Below, in pieces: positions 16,057 through 24,052 of a DNA stretch of 34,656 nucleotides. The position numbers and the translations under genes are program-made. This DNA comes from VMSU01 sp031400755. GTDB lineage: Bacteria > Desulfobacterota > Desulfobulbia > Desulfobulbales > VMSU01. Each line of letters starts with the position of its first letter. Within the stretch, counting starts at the first letter, position 1. The notes beneath the pieces were generated by a model. It was given only the letters and a program-made list of their open reading frames with translations, made no database searches and had not been told where the DNA came from. Location of the stretch: contig JANNQL010000143.1 in NCBI GenBank assembly GCA_031400755.1, positions 1 to 34,656 on the forward strand, in the 5' to 3' direction.

Positions 16057-16944
16057 ATGAAGAACACCATGAGAAAACAGCACCATCCCGTCATCGAAAC
16101 TTCTGCCAGCGTTTTAACCTGCCCCCTGACCGCACCCATGGCCGGCATAAAAGGCGCAGACTCCGCTTTCCGCCCCGGCTCTCCGAAGCCGAAAGTCTCC
16201 GGCAGCCACCACAAAGTCCAGCGGGATGAACACCTCCATGCCACCATCTGTCATTTCGACGAACTCTCCGCCCAGTACGACCATTATGCCCTGAAACGGC
16301 AGGACTACCTGAGCGCCGTGGACCGCATCATCCTCAAACAGATCGGCCGCCGCAGCCCCTGTTCCTATCTGGATGTAGGCTGCGGCACTGGCCGCCTGCT
16401 CACCAAGATCCAGCATGCCTGGCCAGCAAGTCGCGGGTTCGGTATTGATATCTCCCCGCAGATGGTGGAAGCCTGCCACGCCAAGGGCCTGGACGTGGCC
16501 CAGGCAGATTTTTTCGCCTTCGAGCCCCCCAAGCCCTTCGATGTGGTCTTTCTCGAATTCAACGTCTTCGGCTACCTCATCGTCCAGAACGGCCTGGCCG
16601 AAAGCATCGCCCACCTGCGCCGCCTGGTCGGTGACCAGGGCTGCATCGTCTTCGATATTTTAAACCCCCTCTGCCTCACCTATGACCGCCTACGCCAGTC
16701 GCTGCCTACCGCATTCGAGCGCTGCTGCAACCTGCTGGTCAAGGGTGGCGAGAGCCAGTTCACCTACACGGTGGGCAGCAACCCCATTACCATGGGGCTC
16801 GCCTGGTCGGGCAAGATCGAAGGCGCCTTCCGGGAGGCGGGCTACAAGGTGCATCGGCACGCCATCAAGTATGCCGATCACCGCTGGCTGAAACCCCTGC
16901 CGCGTCTCTTCACCTCACAGTTCCTGTTTGTCGTCTCGCGGTAG
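16057..16944 (+). CDS. Class I SAM-dependent methyltransferase
   Basis: This protein has up to 295 residues. Motif I is YLDVGCGTGRLL (about 104-115), the acidic motif II is FGIDIS, and a motif IV-like PFDVVFLEFNVFGYL follows. The first 60 residues are unstructured-looking and unusual for the family. The methyltransferase fold seems to begin at about HFDELSAQYD (67-76), so the true start may be downstream (for example ATG at 16138), but no clear ribosome site decides it. The 3' end overlaps the convergent glycosyltransferase gene by 30 bases. Substrate unknown; a sugar or lipid intermediate is possible given the neighbours. Confidence 0.78.
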   Translation: MKNTMRKQHHPVIETSASVLTCPLTAPMAGIKGADSAFRPGSPKPKVSGSHHKVQRDEHLHATICHFDELSAQYDHYALKRQDYLSAVDRIILKQIGRRSPCSYLDVGCGTGRLLTKIQHAWPASRGFGIDISPQMVEACHAKGLDVAQADFFAFEPPKPFDVVFLEFNVFGYLIVQNGLAESIAHLRRLVGDQGCIVFDILNPLCLTYDRLRQSLPTAFERCCNLLVKGGESQFTYTVGSNPITMGLAWSGKIEGAFREAGYKVHRHAIKYADHRWLKPLPRLFTSQFLFVVSR

Positions 16945-17706
16945 GAGCCAGCCTGGTTTCAGCCCCGGCAGCCGGGTGAGCCGCCAGGCGCAGTAGTGCA
17001 CCCATGGTTCGATGATCTGCCAGATATTGCCGAGATTGATGTAGGAGTAGTTGCGCAACTCCGGATACTGGATCTCAACGGCTATCGGCCGGTAGCTGGC
17101 GCCGTTATGCAGGAGCCAGATGGTGATGATGTGCTCGAACTGGTAGCCGAAGTGCCGGCTCATGGTGTTTAAGCGGTTGTTCCAGGCCGCCATCTTCACC
17201 ATCCGCGGCCCGCAGGTGATGTCGGTGACATCAAAACCGGTAATCAGCCTAAAGAGCGTCGAAAACGGGCGGATGAGCGCCCGCCGCTGCCAGGGGGTCT
17301 GGGTGGCGTCCTCCTGCCTGAGAAACCGGCTGCCCATGATATAGTCGTAGTCCCCTTCCTCCGCCAGCTGGATGATCTTCACGATCTCCCGCGCCCGCAC
17401 CTTGTAGCTTCCTTCCTGAAAGACGAAGTGGGTCTTGCCGTGCTGCCGGCAGTATTCGAGCATGGCGGCGAAGGCCGCGCCCACCCCCTGGTTCTTTTTG
17501 TTCTGGATGACGGTGATCCGGTCGCCGAAGGAGGCAAGGATTTCGCCCGTGCGGTCGGTGGAGCCGTCATCGATGATGAGGAGCTCATAGTCGATGCCGA
17601 GCAACGGCAGCTCCTGGAGGTGGTCATCCACCACCAGCCTTGCCACATTCTCTTCGTTATACATCGGCGCGGCGACTAGATAGCGCCGGTTTTCCTTTAC
17701 GGTCAT
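16915..17706 (-). CDS. GT2 family glycosyltransferase, DPM1/ArnC-like
   Basis: This 263-residue protein has a GT-A fold start: VAAPMYNEENVARLV, then YELLIIDDGSTDRTGEIL with the nucleotide-binding aspartates, and YDYIMGSRFL. It resembles polyprenol-phosphate sugar transferases but has no C-terminal membrane segments. Where such enzymes normally show DxD (DADLQ-like), this one reads FVFQEGSYKVR. The metal-binding motif is therefore absent or altered, and activity or donor may differ. AGGA precedes the ATG as ribosome site. The 3' end overlaps the convergent methyltransferase by 30 bases. It probably feeds sugars to an envelope pathway together with the DUF2142 protein. Confidence 0.8.
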   Translation of the reverse strand: MTVKENRRYLVAAPMYNEENVARLVVDDHLQELPLLGIDYELLIIDDGSTDRTGEILASFGDRITVIQNKKNQGVGAAFAAMLEYCRQHGKTHFVFQEGSYKVRAREIVKIIQLAEEGDYDYIMGSRFLRQEDATQTPWQRRALIRPFSTLFRLITGFDVTDITCGPRMVKMAAWNNRLNTMSRHFGYQFEHIITIWLLHNGASYRPIAVEIQYPELRNYSYINLGNIWQIIEPWVHYCAWRLTRLPGLKPGWLLPRDDKQEL

Positions 17707-18026
17707 TTGGTTCCTGTTTTTTAAAATAGGGTAAGGTGATAGGTCTCTGTTTTTTTTGCGGTCTCGGCAAGACGATCAAAACGCCGGGTCATAAATCGAC
17801 CAATTAGACGATTTACTACAGCTCTTGATTGGGGACGCTTTTTACACGATAAGTTTCAACGTATCAATCCAAAGATTCTGTTCTGCTACTTCCTGGCCAA
17901 CCATGCCTGGCTCAAACCCAATTCATTTGTTGCCCAACAACATACCATGCAATAATTCATATAATCGGAAGGGCGTTCCCAATTAGCTTGATTTTTCCTG
18001 TTGGAGCGTGCCCCGCCAGTGACCAT
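17707..18026. other. Non-coding region between glycosyltransferase and RAYT
   Basis: No gene with a start codon is visible. A plus-strand open frame from 17743 to 17955 has no ATG, GTG or TTG near its beginning. Two similar sequences, GATTGGGGACGC near 17827 and the reverse of GCGTTCCCAATT near 17972, face each other in inverted orientation, perhaps the worn ends of a small element. Confidence 0.35.
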
Positions 18027-18446
18027 TCAAACCCAACCCGCGTTCCAAAAAGAATAATCACCGATGCGCTGCACCAAGCCCGCCCGTACCGGATTGGCTA
18101 TCACATAGCGGGCCACGTCCCGCAGCTCCTCATCCGACCGAAGCGCATGATCATGGTACGCCGACTCCCACAGCGCACCCCTTCTCGCCAACACTCGATT
18201 GGCTAAACGCACGCTGGCGGACTTAATGCGATTCACCACCGTACCCAGAGCATCTTGTTCGCCCAATTGCAGAAGCCAATGGGCGTGATCCGGCATCAGC
18301 ACCCAGGCCAGCATGCGGGCATCGCCCAGAATAGCGCCATCCTCAAAGCAACGTGCAGCCGCGCAAGCCGCATGAAAATCAGCAAAAAAACATTGCCGCC
18401 CAATCGTAACGCTCGTCAGCAAATAGGCATGATGGGCGAGCGACAC
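18027..18446 (-). CDS. REP-associated tyrosine transposase (RAYT, IS200-like Y1)
   Basis: This protein has about 139 residues from a GTG at 18446. It carries the HUH motif in AWVLMPDHAHWLLQL, a WESAYHDHALR block, and RYVIANPVRAGLV with the probable catalytic tyrosine. All are typical of the RAYT branch of Y1 transposases. An ATG at 18545 would add 33 residues, but that extension reads through the REP pair and does not resemble the family, so the GTG is preferred. The full set of motifs suggests an intact gene. RAYTs recognise and mobilise REP hairpins, and one REP pair lies just upstream at 18488-18558. Confidence 0.85.
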   Translation of the reverse strand: MSLAHHAYLLTSVTIGRQCFFADFHAACAAARCFEDGAILGDARMLAWVLMPDHAHWLLQLGEQDALGTVVNRIKSASVRLANRVLARRGALWESAYHDHALRSDEELRDVARYVIANPVRAGLVQRIGDYSFWNAGWV

Positions 18447-18487
18447 CCGCCCGCAGCGTAACGCTCGCTGCCCAGGTTTATCTCGCT

Positions 18488-18558
18488 GTAGGAGCGGGCC
18501 AGGCCCGCGATCATTGCTATTCGAAACCACAGTTAAAGCGGGCATGGCCCGCTCCTAC
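18488..18558. repeat. REP pair in inverted orientation (BIME-like)
   Basis: Two 21-base units, GTAGGAGCGGGCCAGGCCCGC at 18488 and its inverted copy at 18538-18558 with one mismatch, are separated by 29 bases. Each has the REP layout, a GTAG tetranucleotide followed by a GCGGGCC/GGCCCGC hairpin. They lie between the RAYT gene and the dacB stop at 18591. Confidence 0.88.
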
Positions 18559-18590
18559 CTTGATGCCGAGGCCCCGCTTGATCCGATTTA

Positions 18591-19859
18591 TCACGGCAGC
18601 CAGACAATTGAAAGAGCGATATATTGTTGCTCCAGGCGGTCGAGCACCTGATCGCGGTTGTTCTTTGGCTGGTTGAGGATGAGGACAAAGGGGTCGAGGG
18701 TGGGGCCGTTCTCAAAATACCCGGCATAGGCGTACACCCCGGCCAGGGTTCCGGATTTGAGCAAGCGTCCGCGTGCACTGGGCAGGAGATGGGCGTATGG
18801 CGAAAATGCATCGAGCAGGTGGAGCATGGCCGTCGGGGTGATCAAATTTTCACGTGAGAGGCCGGAGCCTTCCCTGACCTGGAAGTCTCCCTTGGCGAGG
18901 CCGCTGTCCAGCAGGAAAGCAGAGAGGGCCTTCTCGCCCTTTTCCCAAGTGGCCGGGGCGCCGTATGCTTTAGCGCCGCAAGCCAGGAAGAGCTGGTTGG
19001 CGATGAAGTTGTTCGAGTAGCGCAGCATGTCTCTGACTATCTCGGTAAGAGCGGTTGGCGAGGTGTGGCGATAGACTGCTTGTGCCCCGTCCGGGACCGG
19101 GCCAGACCTGATCGCCCCGGTGATTGCCACACCCTGCTTGCGCAGAAAGGCGTCAAACAGTTCGCCCACATAGCGGCGGCTGCGGGCGCTGTCCTGAGAG
19201 AGATTGACGCGATGGACCCCCGGCGGCAGTTTGGCGGTCATGGCCTGCATGACCGGCAGCAAGGGGGTCTGCGCTTCTGCCGAGCGCACCGCGCCGTCCG
19301 AGGCCACCTCGACGTTGATGGTGTTGAAATTGACCGCCAGCCCGCTGTTCGCGGCATCATAAGGTTCGAGCGAATTTACGGCCCCGGGGGCGGCAGCCCG
19401 GCTGAGTTGAAAAAAGGAGTCATCGACCACAATATCGCGGAGTCTAACAACCCCTTGGCCTGCCAGCGCCACCACAATTTTCTCCACCTCTTCCGAGACA
19501 AGTAAGGGATCGCCAAAGCCCTTGATATACAGGTCGTTGTCAATCAGGAAGAGGTGGGTCTCAAAACGGTGGCCTTCGCCGAGCCGGGCAAAGGCCATCA
19601 GGGCGGTGGCGACCTTCCAGGTGCTGGCCGGCACCAGCAGCTTTTTCTCGTTGTGGGCCAGCACTACCCGGTCCCCCTTGCGCACCAGATAGCCGCCCTG
19701 GTCGATCCCGGCGCTGGGTCCAGACAGCGGGGGTGGCGCTGCCGCTATTCCTGGGCCGGGCAGGAAAATGGCAATGATCAGCACCAGATGCAGGATGGCC
19801 CGACTGGTGATGATCGACGAAAAAGAATCTCTTTTGGGTGGTCTCGGCAAGTTTTCCAC
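18591..19859 (-). CDS. dacB: D-Ala-D-Ala carboxypeptidase/endopeptidase, PBP4 family (peptidase S13)
   Basis: This 422-residue exported enzyme trims peptidoglycan cross-links. A hydrophobic signal segment (about 20-40, ending AAA) is followed by the serine motif S79-T-W-K82, an S-N-N motif in LRYSNNFIANQL, and K-S-G-T-L as the third motif. Order and spacing fit PBP4/DacB. Length is slightly below E. coli DacB (477), mainly in the middle insert. The start is GTG at 19859, with AAGGAG at 19864-19869. The REP pair lies directly past its stop. It is transcribed alone, diverging from the PilZ gene. Confidence 0.9.
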   Translation of the reverse strand: MENLPRPPKRDSFSSIITSRAILHLVLIIAIFLPGPGIAAAPPPLSGPSAGIDQGGYLVRKGDRVVLAHNEKKLLVPASTWKVATALMAFARLGEGHRFETHLFLIDNDLYIKGFGDPLLVSEEVEKIVVALAGQGVVRLRDIVVDDSFFQLSRAAAPGAVNSLEPYDAANSGLAVNFNTINVEVASDGAVRSAEAQTPLLPVMQAMTAKLPPGVHRVNLSQDSARSRRYVGELFDAFLRKQGVAITGAIRSGPVPDGAQAVYRHTSPTALTEIVRDMLRYSNNFIANQLFLACGAKAYGAPATWEKGEKALSAFLLDSGLAKGDFQVREGSGLSRENLITPTAMLHLLDAFSPYAHLLPSARGRLLKSGTLAGVYAYAGYFENGPTLDPFVLILNQPKNNRDQVLDRLEQQYIALSIVWLP

Positions 19860-19920
19860 GCCTCTCCTTGAAATTCATCCGTAACTATCCAGCTCAAGCC
19901 ACAAAACGAGCAGCTACCCG

Positions 19921-20036
19921 GAATTGTAGCTATTCAGCAGCGCCTCAGATGCGCGAAATAGGCCTGCGAGCTATAGCAGCGCTATGCGAGCTGGCCTATG
20001 ACAAAGCAGATGTGGTGCTGCTGGATAGCTACATTC
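19921..20036. repeat. 116-bp imperfect palindrome, MITE-like
   Basis: The two halves pair along nearly their whole length. The outer parts read GAATTGTAGCTATTCAGCAG on the left and, as reverse complement on the right, GAATGTAGCTATCCAGCAG. Both halves then share ATAGGCC and converge on a TAGC-AGC-GCTA centre. No open frame fits it. It lies in the divergent gap between dacB and the PilZ gene. Confidence 0.75.
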
Positions 20037-20098
20037 ATCCTGTCAATTTAATACCAATTATACCTTCACAAATGCGCCAAAATAAAGTTGAGACAAAC

Positions 20099-20127
20099 TT
20101 GCTTTTAAAAGGGCGCCTACTTATGAT
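20099..20127 (+). promoter_or_regulatory. Candidate promoter of the PilZ gene
   Basis: TTGCTT (20099-20104), a 17-base spacer and TATGAT (20122-20127) lie 52 bases before the PilZ start at 20180. It is the best sigma-70-like match in this gap. Confidence 0.5.
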
Positions 20128-20179
20128 TTAAATAAACAGGTTGCCGTGACTCGCACCTACTTCAGTGAGGATCCAAGCC

Positions 20180-20572
20180 ATGACATCAAAAACCGGACCG
20201 ACCGCCAATCACAAACAATCCCCTGACGAACGGCGGCACAACCAACGTTTCAAGGCCCCGGAAAAGACTTTGGCTATTACCCCGGACTTTATCGGCCAGA
20301 TCGTCGACATCAGCACTACTGGGTGCAAACTCCGATATATTGACAACAGCGGCAAGCTGTCCCCGCAAAGCTCCATGGATATCCTGATGAGCGATCATGA
20401 CTTTTACATGGAGCAAATCCCCATTGCCATGGCCTGGCAGGAACGCTCTGAACGTACCTCCTTCAGCACTATTACCCTCCGGGAAGTCGGCGTTTACTTT
20501 GCCGCCTTGGTCCCAGACCAACAGGACAGGATAGACCTCTTCATCAAAAATCATGCCTTGGGCGTGGCTTAA
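20180..20572 (+). CDS. PilZ-domain protein, likely c-di-GMP effector
   Basis: This 130-residue protein shows the two c-di-GMP contacts: RxxxR at R19-R23 (RRHNQR) and D-x-S-x2-G at D43-S45-G48 (VDISTTGCKL). The rest is a single beta-barrel domain without membrane segments or a second module. It should bind cyclic di-GMP and act as an adaptor on motility, exopolysaccharide or secretion, but the partner is unknown. The ATG at 20180 is chosen because GAGG lies 9 bases before it; a GTG at 20165 has no ribosome site. It stands alone, convergent with xseA. Confidence 0.85.
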   Translation: MTSKTGPTANHKQSPDERRHNQRFKAPEKTLAITPDFIGQIVDISTTGCKLRYIDNSGKLSPQSSMDILMSDHDFYMEQIPIAMAWQERSERTSFSTITLREVGVYFAALVPDQQDRIDLFIKNHALGVA

Positions 20573-20647
20573 ATCTTTGGTGACCTGCCCCACCCAGAAT
20601 GGCCCTTTTGCCGAGGCGACACCTCGCGCACCGTTCCATTTTTGCCG

Positions 20648-21991
20648 CTACTGCGGCAATATCTTTGCCACTTCGCATTCCAAACGCCCATCATGCAATC
20701 TGACTTCCAACCGTTCTCCTTCGCAGACCTCGCTGTTTGATCTGACAACTTTTTTGCCAGGCATTTTTTGGACAATGGCGTAGCCCCGTTCCAGCACGGC
20801 AAGAGGGCTGATGGATTTGACAAGGGCCGCGCATCTTTGCAGGGCGGCAATCTTTCGCTCCAATTGACGCTGGTTCAGATCAATGAGCCTCTGACGCAGA
20901 GTCGCGAGCCTCTCTCGGTGCCGAGTCAAAATCTGCTTAGGGTTATGCTGGTCGATAATGGAGCGTTGGCCATTTACCCGCTGTTGCTTGGCTAGCAGCG
21001 CTGTGTCGATGCCGCGCCGCAGTCGTGACAGCAGGTAGTCGATCCGCATCCTGAAGGTATTAATGGCGCTGGTGGGATTGTTGAGCAGACGGCTTTGCAG
21101 AGATAGACGGTGCTGGTAGTGGGCAACTTTTGGGGTCAAGATGGCGCGCTGTCGAAAAATGTGCTGCCTGACCACAAGTTGCAGCTGGCTTTGTTCAGGC
21201 AGGACGAACTCGGCGGCGGCAGTCGGGGTTGGGGACCGATGATCTGCCACGAAGTCAAGGATGGTGAAATCGATCTCATGACCAATGGCCGAGACGATGG
21301 GGATGCTTGCCTGATAAACGGTCCGGGCCAGCGCCTCGTTGTTGAAAGGCCACAGGTCCTCAACCGAGCCGCCACCCCGGCAAATCACGATGACATCAGC
21401 AAATCCACGGTGGCAGGCCGTATGAATCGCCGCGACAATCTCGCTGGCCGCGTTATCGCCCTGCACCGCAACCGGGTGAATTTCAATGGGGATCGACGGG
21501 AATCGCCTGGCGGCCACGGTCAGAAAATCATGGATCGCCGCCCCCCGTGGCGAGGTAATCAGGGCGATCCCCTTGGGCAGTAGCGGCAGCTTTTTCTTTT
21601 GGGCTTCGGAGAAAAGTCCTTCGTTGTATAATTTATCCTTAAGCTGTTCGAAGGCGGCCTGCCTGCCGCCTGCCCCGGCGAATTCAACCGAATCAACGAC
21701 CAGCTGATAATCCCCCCTGGGCTCATAGACCGAAACCCGCCCCCGACAGATGAGCTGAGCGCCATCGGCAATATCCTCCGGCAGATAGCGGCGCTGGGTC
21801 TTGAACAGCACCGCCTTGATCTGGGCCTCTTGGTCCTTGAGGGTAAAATAGAGGTGGCCGGAGTAGGGTCTCTTCAGATTCGAGACCTCGCCGCAGACCG
21901 CCACAAAGGCAAAGCCATTTTCCAGAAGGACCTTGATGGAACGGGTGATTTCGGTGACGGTCTGGATTCTTGAAGTAATAGGTATGGCCAT
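20648..21991 (-). CDS. xseA: Exodeoxyribonuclease VII large subunit
   Basis: This 447-residue protein has an N-terminal OB-fold (VCGEVSNLKRPYSGHLYFTLKD, about residues 32-53). The catalytic domain follows with ALITSPRGAAIHDFL, CRGGGSVEDLWPFN and AIGHEIDFTILDFVADHRSPTPTAAAE. A long coiled coil (about 280-400) and the C-terminal LERGYAIV block complete it. It degrades single-stranded DNA together with XseB. No xseB reading frame lies in the 75 bases downstream, so the small subunit must be encoded elsewhere. A cluster of TAGGCTG-type repeats begins directly before its start. Confidence 0.95.
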   Translation of the reverse strand: MAIPITSRIQTVTEITRSIKVLLENGFAFVAVCGEVSNLKRPYSGHLYFTLKDQEAQIKAVLFKTQRRYLPEDIADGAQLICRGRVSVYEPRGDYQLVVDSVEFAGAGGRQAAFEQLKDKLYNEGLFSEAQKKKLPLLPKGIALITSPRGAAIHDFLTVAARRFPSIPIEIHPVAVQGDNAASEIVAAIHTACHRGFADVIVICRGGGSVEDLWPFNNEALARTVYQASIPIVSAIGHEIDFTILDFVADHRSPTPTAAAEFVLPEQSQLQLVVRQHIFRQRAILTPKVAHYQHRLSLQSRLLNNPTSAINTFRMRIDYLLSRLRRGIDTALLAKQQRVNGQRSIIDQHNPKQILTRHRERLATLRQRLIDLNQRQLERKIAALQRCAALVKSISPLAVLERGYAIVQKMPGKKVVRSNSEVCEGERLEVRLHDGRLECEVAKILPQ

Positions 21992-22004
21992 AGGATATAG
22001 GGGG

Positions 22005-22195
22005 ATAGGCTGTTAGGCTGTAGACTGTAGACTGTAGGGCAGGCGGACTGGACGTTTTCAAATAGTTCTTACCGCCAGCCCTACAGCCTAAAGGGCTATA
22101 GGCTAATAGGCTGTAGGGCTGGCAGAACGGACGTTTTCAAACAGCCTCCCTCCAGTCCTACAGCCTAAAAAGCTACAGCCTATCAGCCTACTCCT
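22005..22195. repeat. Cluster of TAGGCTG/CAGCCTA repeats with direct and inverted copies
   Basis: Two direct copies of a unit with CTGTAGGGC, then GGACGTTTTCAAA, start near 22030 and 22111. They are interleaved with inverted copies CCCTACAGCCTA (22079-22090) and CCTACAGCCTA (22158-22168), so the stretch can fold into several hairpins. Related motifs recur at 28336-28433. Confidence 0.8.
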
Positions 22196-22478
22196 GCCAT
22201 AGTGTCCCATCTCCCTTCATTTGGCAAGCCAAATGAAAATTCGTTCAGGCCGAAATTTTCCCCACCACCCCATGAAGGGGTCCCGTGCAACCTGCACCTG
22301 CCAGTGCCATGGCCAGCTATTTTACGCAGTTCCTACCATTTTTTTGTTGTGGTGATGGCCATTGAGAGGGTATCTTGCCATCTTTATTCTGCCCCATTGA
22401 GTATCTTCCATCCAGGAAGATACGGCACAAAAAAGCAGCCAACTAATTAATAAATCTCATAAAAAAAGGTGCACGAGA
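22196..22478. other. Leader region of the TPR gene, no gene seen
   Basis: This non-coding stretch contains a TTTGGCAAGCCAAA palindrome (22219-22232) and an AAAGGTG ribosome site at about 22465-22471 for the gene at 22479. No clear promoter could be assigned. Confidence 0.4.
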
Positions 22479-23174
22479 ATGACAGAGCATAATGTATTCT
22501 CCAAAAAACATACCGAAGTCATGGCCCAGGACAAACGAGCAATTCTTGAAGAAATGAATCTGCCGCCGGCACTCATCGACTTTCTCCGCGCCAATTCCAA
22601 GAACATCCAGATCGCTATCGCGATAGGCATTGTCGCCATCCTTGGCTGGGAAGGCTACGGCAAATATAATACTGTCCAGAGGGACCGCTCCGCCGACATG
22701 CTCTATCAAGCCATGAAGACAGAGGCCCCTGACCAGCGTGCCGACCAACTCAAGGCTTTGTCCGCCAAATACGGCAAAAGCGGCAGCGGTCTCTGGGGGG
22801 TCATTGAGCAGGGCCATCTGGCCTTCAAAGACGGCAAGTTTCAGGATGCTGCGACCTTATATGAATCAGTTATCGGCACAGTCCCCGCCGGTAGCCCGCT
22901 CCTCCCGCTCGTCCGCTTTAATCTGGCCCAGGCCTATGAGAACTTGCCTGACCAGGCCAAGGCCAAGGCCGTTTATCAGGCCCTGGCCGAGACTCCAGGC
23001 TTTGCCGGTGAAGGCAATCTTGGTCTGGCCCGAATCGCCGAGCTTGAAGGCAAAAACGACGAGGCCCGGACCAAGTTTCAGGCCTATGTCGATCTGCCTG
23101 AGACCAAAGACGGTCCCACCAAAGCGTGGGCCAAGGACAAGATCCAGGGTCTGACCCAAAAAAAAGGCGAGTAA
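22479..23174 (+). CDS. Membrane-anchored TPR protein, YfgM-like
   Basis: This 231-residue protein has a short cytoplasmic N-terminus, one membrane segment (about 43-56, IQIAIAIGIVAILG) and then helical TPR-like repeats. The repeats include YQAMKTEAPDQRADQLKALS and FNLAQAYENLPDQAKAKAVY. This layout matches the YfgM/TPR_21 family. In E. coli YfgM associates with the SecYEG translocon and periplasmic chaperones, so a role in envelope protein handling is likely here. AAAGGTG lies 8 bases before the ATG. An in-frame ATG at 22521 is an alternative start. It is 20 bases upstream of panC and may share its transcript. Confidence 0.75.
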   Translation: MTEHNVFSKKHTEVMAQDKRAILEEMNLPPALIDFLRANSKNIQIAIAIGIVAILGWEGYGKYNTVQRDRSADMLYQAMKTEAPDQRADQLKALSAKYGKSGSGLWGVIEQGHLAFKDGKFQDAATLYESVIGTVPAGSPLLPLVRFNLAQAYENLPDQAKAKAVYQALAETPGFAGEGNLGLARIAELEGKNDEARTKFQAYVDLPETKDGPTKAWAKDKIQGLTQKKGE

Positions 23175-23194
23175 TTCAAGTCCGGGCAGTCCCC

Positions 23195-24052
23195 ATGGAA
23201 GTCATCAACTCTGTTGCCGCGATGACCGCTTGGTCGAACCAGCGGACCAGAGCGGGCGAAACCATTGCCCTGGTGCCGACCATGGGCTGCCTGCACGCCG
23301 GCCATATCAGTCTCTTGCAGACCGCGCGCCAACTGGCCGATGTCGTGGTGGTGTCGCTCTTCGTCAACCCCCTGCAGTTTGGCCCCCAGGAAGATTTCTC
23401 CCGTTACCCGCGCACCTTTGAGGCAGACTGCCAGGCCGTCTCCGCCAACCAGGGCGACGTCATTTTTGCCCCGGAGGCCGCCTCTTTCTACCCGGCAGGC
23501 TTCCAGACCATGGTCGCTGTTAAGGGTCTGACCGCTGGCCTCTGCGGCGTCTCCAGGCCGGGCCATTTCGATGGGGTGACCACGGTAGTGGCGAAACTTT
23601 TCAACATCGTCAAGCCCCAGGTCGCGGTCTTCGGCCAAAAGGACCTCCAGCAACTCGCCGTGATCAAGGCCATGGTCCGCGACCTGAATTGGGACATCGA
23701 AATTATTGGCCACCCAATAGTCCGCGAGACAGACGGCCTGGCCTTAAGTTCACGGAATCGCTATCTGTCCGCCTCCGAACGGCAATCAGCCCTCTGCCTA
23801 GCCCAGGCCTTGACCAGCGCCCGCAGCTTAGTCAGTCAGGGAGAGAGGGATTGCCAGGCAATGCTCGCCCACTTGCGAGCCCAGGTCTCACTTGATCCAC
23901 AGATCGAGACTGATTACTTTACAATCGTTGACGATAGCACTCTCAGCCCGCAAGCGGTAATTGACCGCCATTCGATCCTGGCCATGGCGGTCATGGTTGG
24001 CGCGACCAGGCTGATTGACAATGGCTATCTGATCCCAGAGGAGTCATCATAA
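23195..24052 (+). CDS. panC: Pantothenate synthetase
   Basis: This 285-residue enzyme condenses pantoate and beta-alanine with ATP to pantothenate. PTMGCLHAGHISLL (28-41) carries the nucleotidyltransferase HxGH signature. FGQKDLQQLAVI and LALSSRNRYLS (KMSKS-like position) complete the active site. The start at 23195 (MEVINS) gives the normal family length; a longer frame would overlap the TPR gene. The stop TAA is immediately followed by the ATG of panD, so the two are coupled; panD supplies its beta-alanine substrate. Confidence 0.95.
   Translation: MEVINSVAAMTAWSNQRTRAGETIALVPTMGCLHAGHISLLQTARQLADVVVVSLFVNPLQFGPQEDFSRYPRTFEADCQAVSANQGDVIFAPEAASFYPAGFQTMVAVKGLTAGLCGVSRPGHFDGVTTVVAKLFNIVKPQVAVFGQKDLQQLAVIKAMVRDLNWDIEIIGHPIVRETDGLALSSRNRYLSASERQSALCLAQALTSARSLVSQGERDCQAMLAHLRAQVSLDPQIETDYFTIVDDSTLSPQAVIDRHSILAMAVMVGATRLIDNGYLIPEESS

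Noticed and set aside
17743..17955. Plus-strand open frame of 71 codons with a plausible basic and aromatic composition
   Set aside because: There is no ATG, GTG or TTG near its start, no ribosome site and no motif I recognise. It may be a decayed gene or chance.
19838..20131. 97-codon plus-strand frame over the dacB-PilZ gap
   Set aside because: It runs antisense through the dacB start and then through the 116-bp palindrome, which explains its apparent order. No ribosome site.
20573..20647. Possible xseB gene after xseA
   Set aside because: The space is too short and no XseB-like frame is present on the minus strand.
22005..22195. CRISPR array
   Set aside because: The repeats are short, irregular in spacing and occur in both orientations, without unique spacers of constant length or cas genes nearby.
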